In this document: piece after piece, positions 1 to 7,418 of the stretch
How the letters are laid out: every line of letters starts with the position of its first letter
Position numbering within the stretch: the stretch's first letter is position 1
Assembly (NCBI RefSeq): GCF_900060185.1
Contig: NZ_FIZY01000002.1
Span: forward strand, 62,001-126,000
DNA length: 64,000 nt
From: Grimontia marina
GTDB lineage: Bacteria > Pseudomonadota > Gammaproteobacteria > Enterobacterales > Vibrionaceae
Reading direction: 5' to 3'
Made by a program: the position numbers and the translations under genes
Notes under the pieces: model-generated
Databases searched by the model: none
The model's input: only the letters and a program-made list of their open reading frames with translations
What the model was told of the DNA's origin: nothing

Positions 1-471
1 AATGGCTGTTGCGTCGTTGAGGTTTTCAGGCGGATCGTTGTTCGGATAGCCACGGTAGAATCCGGCCTTCCAAGTCACCACACTTTTGTCACCTTCGGCT
101 TTCACTTTGATGGTGGACTGGTAGTTGGTGACGGGTAACAACGCGGTGTTGTCTTTGATGATTTTGTATTTGAGCATCATGGCGTCAGGGTTGTAGCGCT
201 TTATCTCTTCCGTCACGCTCTGGTCACCCACATAAACGACACGCACCGCCCCTTTCTCAGCCGGGTTTCCTGATTCCATGACCACTTTAGTCACGGGTGG
301 CAACCAGGAAAGGCTCTCGAAAGCCCCTACCGTTTTCCAAACTTTGTCCGCTGGGGCATTGATGGTGACAGATTCAGAGACTTTGAGCCTTGATGGGCCA
401 TGGGCGTTGGCCGTTGAAACGCCGACAATGCCTGCCAGCATCACGATGACGGGAAGTAGTTTTCTTAACAT
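1..471 (-). CDS. SRPBCC-family secreted protein, 3' end outside window
   Basis: Minus-strand reading frame of 157 codons that starts at ATG 471-469 and is still open at base 1, so the C-terminus lies outside the window. The start follows a good ribosome site (AGAAGGA, 7 nt upstream). The protein begins with a signal peptide (MLRKLLPVIVMLAGIVGVS, cleavage near ANA-HG). It then reads like a START/polyketide-cyclase (SRPBCC) fold: ESVTINAPADKVWKTVGAF, then SLSWLPPVTKV and a GAVRVVYVGD strand. Proteins of this family bind small hydrophobic ligands; the ligand here cannot be told. The export signal suggests a periplasmic location. The family call rests on the N-terminal pattern only. Confidence 0.7.
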   Translation of the reverse strand, partial: MLRKLLPVIVMLAGIVGVSTANAHGPSRLKVSESVTINAPADKVWKTVGAFESLSWLPPVTKVVMESGNPAEKGAVRVVYVGDQSVTEEIKRYNPDAMMLKYKIIKDNTALLPVTNYQSTIKVKAEGDKSVVTWKAGFYRGYPNNDPPENLNDATAI

Positions 472-619
472 CCGCTGTTCCTTCTCAAACCGTTTCGTTT
501 CTTTATAACGACGATCAGGAAGGAACAGAATCACGTCAGTGGCAAAAGTGTTTTCCGTTTTTAGTGAATATCCTTGTATTACCTACCCACGCTGGGTTTC
601 AAGCGTAAAGGTAAGATGC

Positions 620-680
620 TATCCCCAAAAAACCTGAAGATGCAGGACTCAGATATACCCAAACAACCTGAAGATACTTC
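620..680. repeat. Two tandem units of a short dispersed repeat (AACCTGAAGATRC)
   Basis: Two head-to-tail units share the core CCAAA(C/A)AACCTGAAGAT, at about 624-640 and 658-675. I recognise this word as a short intergenic repeat common in Vibrionaceae genomes, often at the edges of mobile DNA. Here the pair marks the left edge of the AT-rich segment upstream of the sphingomyelinase gene. No coding or transposase sequence is attached. Confidence 0.5.
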
Positions 681-1128
681 TATTCAGAGGTCATCAATGC
701 ATTCAATTCGAGGCAAATTTCACGAGGAATAGTGGTTCTATTTCCCTGGAATTAAACGAAGAAGTGGGCGCATTGAGGGCATCCCTTCGGGCAAGTTGAC
801 TAACACCAAAAAATGCCTCTTTGTGATCAGGTGTAACGATGACTAGCCCACTCATAAACCGCTTCATCAAACTTCGAAAATTCCACATGAAATTAAACTG
901 AAAAAATTCACACCTTATTTCTATAATGTTACAAAAAGAATAAATAAAACAATTTGAATCTCATCGAAAATAAACTTGCAAGTCATTTTAAAAATTAACT
1001 AACCATCCATTTCGTTTAAAACAAGAAAGGTCATAAAAGTCAAAATGAAGTCCGCAAAAGATCATTTAAACCAATATTTTAAACCAAAATCACAAGGAGG
1101 TATAAACAGATTAAAACAAAGATACAAA

Positions 1129-1149
1129 TTAAAGTTAAATTAACTTTAA
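1129..1149. promoter_or_regulatory. AT-rich dyad upstream of sphingomyelinase gene
   Basis: TTAAAGTTAA and TTAACTTTAA flank a single central base, giving a near-perfect inverted repeat about 80 bp upstream of the sphingomyelinase start. It could be an operator or merely AT-rich symmetry. No regulator family can be named from it. Confidence 0.3.
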
Positions 1150-1230
1150 AAAGGCAGATTAAAAATCGAAATATATTGTCACATTAGAAGTTTAGGTTCA
1201 CCCGGAAATCAATCAGAGGGTATATCTCAA

Positions 1231-2556
1231 ATGAAAAAGTGGGCTCTATTATTATCTTTTCTAACGACAACAAACGTGCTTGCTGGTAGTGATGTCTACC
1301 TGACAAACAACTCTAGCCAGACTCTCACTATCAATGTTGATCATTCCGGTTCTGACTTACTTGAACATGGAAATGAATGGTTCCAACTCACTCAAACGTT
1401 GGGGCCTTGGGAGACCAAACCCGTGTTGACTTTCAATCGCTGGGAGGGCGTTAAAGCAGGCAAAGAATACCGCTTCACTACCGTAGTCACCAATGAATCT
1501 GGCCAGCAATCTATGTTACACCAAACCATGACGGGTCATTGGAGTCACTCTTCTATTTCCTATGGTGTCAGCGCAGATGATGTGCCTTTGCACATGCAGA
1601 ATGACCGGAACATTCACCGTTTCCACACCTCTGTGTTTCAGGACCGTCCTACGGAGCTGGCCATGAAATCCGTTGCTACCGCCAGATATGATAATCTTTA
1701 TTACACCATCACTCCTGAGAAAATAGGTGAGCCTCAAGCACCATCTGAAGATACGTTAAAAGTCATGACGTATAACATTTGGGCTTTGCCATTGATTGCC
1801 TCTCATATCGGTGATCGGTTCAATATCATCCCCGAATACGTGAAAGGCTATGACGTTATCGCGCTGCAAGAAGTCTTTGCTAACGGGAGAGGCAGCTTCC
1901 TCCGCAGACTGGCCGCTGAATATCCTTATCAGACCCAAATGCTGAGTAAGAACAGTTCAAATATATATGATGGTGGTGTGGTCATTGTCAGCCGCTACCC
2001 TATCGTGAATGAAACACAATTTATCTTCCCTGATTGCTCGGGTACAGATTGCTTCGCCGATAAAGGGGTAAATTACGCGGAGATCATCAAAGGCGGAAAG
2101 GCCTATCATGTCTTTGCCACACATACGGCTTCTTTTGATACCGATACCGCAAGAGAATACAGGCAGCGACAGTTCCAACAAATTCGGGCTCTCGCAAATT
2201 CACTCGATATTTCGGCAAATGATACCGTCATCTACAGCGGAGACTTCAACGTGAACAAACTTAAGTTTCCCGGTGACTATCAACAGATGATCGAGAACCT
2301 CGCTGCTGTCGAGCCAACTTACTCGGGCTACACCGAATCAACATTTGATCCACGTATCAACAATTTTGCCGGTGAAGCGCTGTCCGGTGGAGAGCACATA
2401 GAATATCTCGACTACGTCATGATCAGTAGGGAATATGGCTCGAATACCGCGACCAATGACAACCGCGTCGATGTCCCTAGAACAACAGACGCGAGACTAT
2501 GGAAACACTGGAATCTGTCTGATCACTTTCCCGTCGCCGCGGTGATTCAGCAATGA
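1231..2556 (+). CDS. Secreted neutral sphingomyelinase C (EEP nuclease/phosphatase fold)
   Basis: A 441-residue protein with a signal peptide (MKKWALLLSFLTTTNVLAG). An N-terminal beta-rich region (about 20-170) precedes a Mg-dependent endonuclease/exonuclease/phosphatase domain. Visible active-site elements are TYNIW (Asn182), LQEVF (metal ligand Glu214), SGDFNVN (Asp338, Asn340) and the terminal SDHFP (Asp431, His432 general base). This set is diagnostic of bacterial sphingomyelinases and hemolysins, which hydrolyse sphingomyelin to ceramide and phosphocholine outside the cell. The start follows AGAGGG at a rather long spacing (about 10 nt). Its stop overlaps the next gene by 4 bp (ATGA), so the two are translationally coupled. 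The AT-rich upstream DNA suggests an acquired virulence-type gene. Confidence 0.88.
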   Translation: MKKWALLLSFLTTTNVLAGSDVYLTNNSSQTLTINVDHSGSDLLEHGNEWFQLTQTLGPWETKPVLTFNRWEGVKAGKEYRFTTVVTNESGQQSMLHQTMTGHWSHSSISYGVSADDVPLHMQNDRNIHRFHTSVFQDRPTELAMKSVATARYDNLYYTITPEKIGEPQAPSEDTLKVMTYNIWALPLIASHIGDRFNIIPEYVKGYDVIALQEVFANGRGSFLRRLAAEYPYQTQMLSKNSSNIYDGGVVIVSRYPIVNETQFIFPDCSGTDCFADKGVNYAEIIKGGKAYHVFATHTASFDTDTAREYRQRQFQQIRALANSLDISANDTVIYSGDFNVNKLKFPGDYQQMIENLAAVEPTYSGYTESTFDPRINNFAGEALSGGEHIEYLDYVMISREYGSNTATNDNRVDVPRTTDARLWKHWNLSDHFPVAAVIQQ

Positions 2557-3527
2557 AAAAAGTCGTTATCGGCTTGGTGCCTGTCTTACTGACAGGCATC
2601 TTCATTGGGTTAGGAAGTGACGCTGACACACCTAATGTGGCTGTCATACCGACAAAAGCTGATGTCACCAATACGCCTCAAACTGAGCCTGACATCGCTT
2701 TACCCTTGCGCACTACAGACAAGGTTTCCGCCTCGACAAACCTAGAGGTGAACAGTTCATTATTTAGCGATGATTTACTCTTAGGGGATCTTAAACGCTT
2801 AAAAGGCGAGCCTCTGCAACGATCTTTACAGGCATTTTGGACTCACTGCTCTGGGAAAGAAAATTGCGACGAGCGCTTGTTAGAACTGCAGCAGCGCCTC
2901 TCTGCGGTTAATTATGATCTGCTAGCCACTTTCCCCATGCGAAGTGAAATCTGGAAAACAGTCCAATCCACTGTCCCACTCACCAATGACAATACGATTG
3001 AAGAGAATATCGCCATCTTCAAACGATATGGAGCAGAGACTTGGGATGATCACACCAGTGTGGTGCTGGCAGATGCATTCACTATGCTGGATTTTAAGCA
3101 ACAAGCACAGCAGCTAAACAATGTTTCAGCCGATATCTTTTTGTCGGAGTATCAATCTCTCCTCGGTCATTGGCGTCAAGATTTAAAGGTACTGGCGCTT
3201 GAATCAGGGGTAAATCAATATGAGCAAGGCCTTGCTCTCATTCCTCCAAGTTTTACCAACGAACAACGCAGTATCATCCAAAGTCAACTCGCAAATTATT
3301 ACCTCGAACCTCGGGAAGCAGAGCAGGTACTGGCCCGTGAGCGAGCAGTGATAGCACAATCAGAAAAAGTAGCGCGTTATCAGGCAGCCCTTTCCTCTCT
3401 TGAAGCATCATTGGAATCAGCACGCCTTACTACGCACTCTCATCTCGACAATACACGTTGGGAAGAATACAAGGCAGGAGAAATCAGCGTATTTCGGCGT
3501 AGGTTCTTTTCAGCAGGCACTGACTAG
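2553..3527 (+). CDS. Lipase-chaperone (Lif/LimK)-like foldase
   Basis: A 324-residue protein that begins with one N-terminal hydrophobic segment (about 4-21), followed by a Thr/Pro-rich linker and then an almost wholly helical, Gln/Glu/Leu-rich body. Membrane anchor, variable linker and all-helical domain is the architecture and length of steric lipase foldases of the Lif family, which fold secreted lipases in the periplasm. The tail (QRSIIQSQLANYYLEPREAE, then RYQAALSSLEASL) resembles the last helices of that family, but the hallmark RxxFDYxLSAxGE motif is not clearly present. The ATGA overlap with the sphingomyelinase gene suggests that enzyme is the client. The assignment rests on architecture; an unrelated helical periplasmic protein is possible. 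Confidence 0.5.
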   Translation: MKKVVIGLVPVLLTGIFIGLGSDADTPNVAVIPTKADVTNTPQTEPDIALPLRTTDKVSASTNLEVNSSLFSDDLLLGDLKRLKGEPLQRSLQAFWTHCSGKENCDERLLELQQRLSAVNYDLLATFPMRSEIWKTVQSTVPLTNDNTIEENIAIFKRYGAETWDDHTSVVLADAFTMLDFKQQAQQLNNVSADIFLSEYQSLLGHWRQDLKVLALESGVNQYEQGLALIPPSFTNEQRSIIQSQLANYYLEPREAEQVLARERAVIAQSEKVARYQAALSSLEASLESARLTTHSHLDNTRWEEYKAGEISVFRRRFFSAGTD

Positions 3528-3619
3528 AAAAACGGGGCTCCCCATTTTCTGGAGAGCCTCCGATACAACGTGCTTCAATAGCCGAGACCCGTTACGCTCA
3601 GTAAATCCTTTATCTTCAC

Positions 3620-4843
3620 CTATGAAGCGTGTTTTTTAATAAACCCTTTGATCTTAGGTGCTATCGCCTCTCGGTAGCGGCGACCGTTGAAAATACCGTA
3701 GTGCCCGACACCTTTTTGCTCATAATGGAGTTTCTTTGATTTCGGCAGCTTGGTACAAAGATCCAAGGCTGCAGAAGTTTGACCACGGCCGGTGATGTCA
3801 TCTAACTCCCCTTCAATGGTCAATATGGCAGTTTGGGTAATGGCATCCAAATCGATAAGCTCTCCGCGATACTGCATGGTCTTATTAGGCAGTTTGTGTT
3901 CGAGGAAGACCTTGCGAATGGTATCGAGGTAGTAATGGGCAGGCAAATCCATCACGGCGAGGTATTCATTGTAAAACTTACGGTGGGCTTCTGCATTGTC
4001 GCCATCGCCTTTCACCAAATCGCCAAAGAACTTGAAGTGCTTCTGCACATGGGTATCAAGGTTCATCGACATGAAACCGGAAAGCTGTACGAAACCGGGA
4101 TAAACCAATTGTCCCGCCCCCTCATATTGCTCGGGCACAGTACAAATCACGTTGGATTCAAACCACTCCAAATCCTTGTCACTGGCATAATCGTTCACTT
4201 CCGTCGGGTTGATTCTGGTGTCTATCGGCCCGCCCATCAGCGTCATACTGCAAGGCACCGCAGGATTGTTACGCGCTGACATCAAGGCGGTGGCCACCAT
4301 TAAAGGAACGCAAGGCTGACAAACCGCGATGGCATGGGTGTCTGGCCCCAGAAGTTCTAAGAATTCGACCAGATAATCCACATAATCGTCGAAGTGGAAC
4401 TCCCCTTCACTCAGCGGCACATCGCGGGCATTATGCCAGTCTGTGACATACACATCGTGATCTGGCAGAAAGGTGTCAATCGTGCCACGCAGCAAGGTAG
4501 CGAAGTGACCGGAAAGCGGCGCAACGAAAAGTACTTTAGGTTGGTTAATTTGGGCTTTGCTGCGGCGAAAATGCAGCAGATTACAGAAAGGTTTATTGGC
4601 AATCACATTGTACTGAATCGCGAGCTTCTCGCCGTTGATGACGGTGGTATCAAGCCCCCAGGCCGGTTCGTCATAGCAATCAGTCAGCCGCTCCACCAGT
4701 TCCATGGAAGCATCAAGCGTTCGGATAACCGGAGTCGTTTTCATTGGGTTCCAGGGGGCGGCATTCACATCCCGCACAAACTTAACCCAGCTGTTCAATG
4801 GCTTGATAGCATCCATATAGGTTGCGTTGAATTGGTAAAGCAT
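3620..4843 (-). CDS. phaZ: Intracellular poly(3-hydroxybutyrate) depolymerase
   Basis: A 407-residue alpha/beta-hydrolase without a signal peptide, matching the intracellular PHB depolymerase family that mobilises storage granules in the cytoplasm. The nucleophile is a cysteine rather than serine, in AVCQPCVPLM (about 172-181). The acid is in TIEGELDDITG and the histidine in KGVGHYGIFNGRRY near the C-terminus. FVAPLSGHFATLLRG (107-120) is the oxyanion-side loop of the family. It is convergent with the foldase gene and has no phaA/B/C partner in this window. Length is normal for the family (400-420). Confidence 0.9.
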   Translation of the reverse strand: MLYQFNATYMDAIKPLNSWVKFVRDVNAAPWNPMKTTPVIRTLDASMELVERLTDCYDEPAWGLDTTVINGEKLAIQYNVIANKPFCNLLHFRRSKAQINQPKVLFVAPLSGHFATLLRGTIDTFLPDHDVYVTDWHNARDVPLSEGEFHFDDYVDYLVEFLELLGPDTHAIAVCQPCVPLMVATALMSARNNPAVPCSMTLMGGPIDTRINPTEVNDYASDKDLEWFESNVICTVPEQYEGAGQLVYPGFVQLSGFMSMNLDTHVQKHFKFFGDLVKGDGDNAEAHRKFYNEYLAVMDLPAHYYLDTIRKVFLEHKLPNKTMQYRGELIDLDAITQTAILTIEGELDDITGRGQTSAALDLCTKLPKSKKLHYEQKGVGHYGIFNGRRYREAIAPKIKGFIKKHAS

Positions 4844-4957
4844 AAACCGCCCCTTAATTCTGGCTGACTACAAAGGTGGTTTCGTTTTTATTAGCGATGG
4901 GTTATCGCTTATTGATTAACCACACAATTAATATACTAGCCCAGTTCGGCGTATTAA

Positions 4958-5134
4958 CGCTTTGGCAAACTTCCACACAAACATCTAGATATCAAACGCG
5001 TGACCCTACGCGAAGCCACCCATTATCTGGTCCAGCAAGGCATGGTCTACCGCGTAAGAGGCTCCTGTCTGTATGTGGGATCTGGCCAAGTATCACCGAG
5101 CAGCAATTTTTATGTCATCCCCCCCTTTCGATGA
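4958..5134 (+). pseudogene. Remnant of a GntR-type DNA-binding domain
   Basis: This frame is closed by TAA at 4955 and TGA at 5132. It encodes VTLREATHYLVQQGMVYRVR followed by GSCLYV, which is the recognition helix and wing of a GntR/HutC winged-helix domain (family pattern VTLREAL..L..eGlvyR..GsGtyV). No start codon or ligand-binding domain remains and the first helix is incomplete. It lies between phaZ and the sensory cassette, and is probably what is left of a regulator of one of them. Confidence 0.65.
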
Positions 5135-5243
5135 AAAGTCGTCTCTAATATTCATCAAATTACCCGCCATTAGCGCTTACTTCCCCACCAGCCTTTCCTG
5201 AGGACTGGTTTACCGCAGTACTTTTATTTTTATCTCACTGGAA

Positions 5244-5278
5244 AGACATATGTCTCATATCTAGTCTTTTATGAGACA
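5244..5278. promoter_or_regulatory. Inverted-repeat operator candidates upstream of sensory cassette
   Basis: Two overlapping dyads lie just before the lipoprotein gene. One is the perfect palindrome AGACATATGTCT (5244-5255). The other is an 8-bp inverted repeat, TGTCTCAT (5251-5258) and ATGAGACA (5271-5278), separated by 12 nt. GTCT/AGAC half-sites recall GntR/HutC operators, and a GntR remnant lies about 110 bp upstream. A regulatory role is inferred. Confidence 0.35.
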
Positions 5279-5306
5279 AAAAAGTCTTATTCAAGCGGGA
5301 AAAACA

Positions 5307-7418
5307 ATGAAATACATCTTCATTCTGACGGCGTTGTCGATGCTATTAAGCGGCTGCGACAGCCGTGAAATCTCTGGAAGCCAGCAAGACGAAGAAGCAA
5401 AAGCTCTGGCCCTTAAACTTGCGGTATCAAGCCACGAGGGCAGTGCAAGCTCAGAAGCAGCCCTGTACTTCGCCTCGCTGATAAACGAAAGATCCAAAGG
5501 TCAACTGACTGTATCTGCATCATTTAAGCCCAACAACGTCAGTGAGCGGGAGTTGATTGCTTCCGTCCAGAAAGGCGAGGTGGACTTTGCTGTTGTGACA
5601 AGCTCAAAGATGTCCTACCTTTATCCTTCTCTTGAACTGTTTGATTTGCCTTTTTTCTTTACAGATCATGAACAAGTCACACAAGTTTATGAAAGTCCGG
5701 CTGGCAAACTCTTGCTTAACTCTCTCCGAAAAAAAGAGCTTGTCGGACTGGCATTTTGGGATGGTGGCTTTAAGCATCTCGTCACCACTTTTCCCATGGA
5801 AACCATCTCACAATTAGACCAACGCCGCTTTCGCGTCACCGAAAGTGCCATTATTAAACAGCAATTCTCTGCTTGGAAAAGCCTGGCTATTCCCGTATCA
5901 GATGAAGTGGTAACGCAGGCTTTCTCAAATGGGGATTTGGATGGAGAAGAAATCACGCTAAGCCGGTTATCAGCGCGTCGAATTGCTGGGCAGAAACTCT
6001 ATCTCACCCGTCATGGTCACCAAACCCAAATATTGATCATGTCGGAGAAAGCGAACGCAAAGCTCTCTGAAGCGCAGAAAACTCTCATCAATAGCGCCAG
6101 TAATATTGCCACCTCCTTCCAAAATGAAATTTCCCATCGAAAAGATCATGTTGCGCTTGCCAATTTAAGGGAAGAAGGAATCACCCGGCAACCGTCTGAC
6201 AGCTTGCTTGCCGATTTAAAAGCCTCGTCTTCTAACATCATGGAACATAACAGGATGCGGATCGGCACGGCTATTATCGAACAAGTGCTTCAAGGAAAAG
6301 AGAATTGGAACCATCCGCATCCAGATAAACTTATTGTTGCGTTAGACGCCGATATGATCGGTGGTTCAGCCATTTCGGGATTGTCTATACGCAGGGGAAT
6401 AGAACTCGCGCTGGAAGAAATTAATCAAGGTGGTGGCGTACTGGGCAAAGAAGTGAAATTGGTCGTCAGAAACAATTCTATGGTCCCCTCCCGGGGGTTA
6501 GATAACATTGCAATATTCTCGGAACTACCCAACCTAATTGCTGTGTTTGGTGGAATCAGTAGTCCCGTTGTGCTGGCAGAACTGGATTTGCTGCACCAAC
6601 ACAAAATACTGATGCTGGCTCCCTGGGCTGCCGCCACTCCCATTGTCAGTAATGGGCAAAATCCGAATTTTGTTTTCCGGGTTTCCGTGCGGGACGAATA
6701 CGCCGCCCAGTTTATGCTGGATGGCGCATTGAGTGTTTCTAAAAAAGTAGGCTTTTTGCTGGTCAATAATGGCTGGGGAAGGAGCAATTTTGAGGGACTG
6801 ACAAAAGAGATGAAGAGACGTACGCTTGCTCCTGTTCACGTCGAGTGGTTTGACTGGGGTGAGAAAAACATGGGAAATAAAGTTAAAAATCTCGTCCAGA
6901 AAGGCGTTGAATCCATCATTTTTGTCGGCAATGCCGTAGAAGGTGAAAAGTTTGTTTACCAACTTGCCAAATACCCCAATCCACCAGTCGTTTTCTCTCA
7001 TTGGGGGATCACAGGCTCAGAGTTTGCCAGACGTTCTGAGAGCGCGCTTAGGGCCGTCGATCTCCGCGTATTGCAAACGTTCACTTTCGTTGAAAACAAC
7101 ACACCTGAAGCCAAAACTTTAGTCCAACGCTACCACCGCCGCTATGGAACCAAAAAAGAATCAGATATTTATGCCCCGTCCGGTACAGCACATGCTTATG
7201 ATTTAATGCATATGCTCGCTATTGCTGCTGAAAAGGCAGGTTCGGCAGATATGTCCGCCATCCAAAAAGAACTCACTAAATTGGATAGATACAACGGACT
7301 GCTAAAGCAATACCGTTCTCCGTTTGATCGCGGTAAGCAAGATGCCCTGACATCAGAAGACTACCTGTTCGCTCACTATAAAGACGGAAGTCTTTATCCA
7401 TTGGAGAGCGATCGCTGA
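5307..7418 (+). CDS. Lipoprotein with fused TRAP-type (DctP) and Leu/Ile/Val-type binding domains
   Basis: The chosen ATG at 5307 gives 703 residues with a lipoprotein signal (MKYIFILTALSMLLSGC, lipobox LLSGC, Cys17). An in-frame ATG at 5271 would put 12 residues ahead of it and spoil the signal. Residues about 32-320 match the DctP solute-receptor fold (FAVVTSSKMSYLYPSLELFD, then LPFFFTDHEQV and AFWDGGFKHLV). Residues about 340-690 match a type I periplasmic binding protein of the branched-chain amino acid class (GLSIRRGIELALEEINQGGG, then VLGKEVKLVV). No permease or ATPase gene is nearby. The stop overlaps the kinase start by one base, so it probably acts as the extracellular ligand sensor of that kinase rather than in uptake. 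Confidence 0.85.
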   Translation: MKYIFILTALSMLLSGCDSREISGSQQDEEAKALALKLAVSSHEGSASSEAALYFASLINERSKGQLTVSASFKPNNVSERELIASVQKGEVDFAVVTSSKMSYLYPSLELFDLPFFFTDHEQVTQVYESPAGKLLLNSLRKKELVGLAFWDGGFKHLVTTFPMETISQLDQRRFRVTESAIIKQQFSAWKSLAIPVSDEVVTQAFSNGDLDGEEITLSRLSARRIAGQKLYLTRHGHQTQILIMSEKANAKLSEAQKTLINSASNIATSFQNEISHRKDHVALANLREEGITRQPSDSLLADLKASSSNIMEHNRMRIGTAIIEQVLQGKENWNHPHPDKLIVALDADMIGGSAISGLSIRRGIELALEEINQGGGVLGKEVKLVVRNNSMVPSRGLDNIAIFSELPNLIAVFGGISSPVVLAELDLLHQHKILMLAPWAAATPIVSNGQNPNFVFRVSVRDEYAAQFMLDGALSVSKKVGFLLVNNGWGRSNFEGLTKEMKRRTLAPVHVEWFDWGEKNMGNKVKNLVQKGVESIIFVGNAVEGEKFVYQLAKYPNPPVVFSHWGITGSEFARRSESALRAVDLRVLQTFTFVENNTPEAKTLVQRYHRRYGTKKESDIYAPSGTAHAYDLMHMLAIAAEKAGSADMSAIQKELTKLDRYNGLLKQYRSPFDRGKQDALTSEDYLFAHYKDGSLYPLESDR

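Larger units (their letters stand above)
472..1230. other. Long AT-rich non-coding spacer
   Basis: No convincing gene lies between the SRPBCC gene and the sphingomyelinase gene. The first part holds two repeat units (separate entry). From about 890 to 1210 the DNA is markedly richer in A+T than its neighbours, with A-tracts and a near-perfect dyad at 1129-1149. Such composition is typical of H-NS-silenced promoter DNA of acquired virulence-type genes; that role is inference. A 61-codon minus-strand frame at 703-888 has no recognisable family or start signal. Confidence 0.6.

Noticed and set aside
703-888. 61-codon minus-strand open frame in the spacer
   Set aside because: No ribosome site, no recognisable family and repeat-rich surroundings; kept as non-coding.
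3400-3639. Overlapping frame at the end of the foldase gene, considered as a frameshifted C-terminus
   Set aside because: The foldase already has normal Lif length and the overlapping frame shows no family features.
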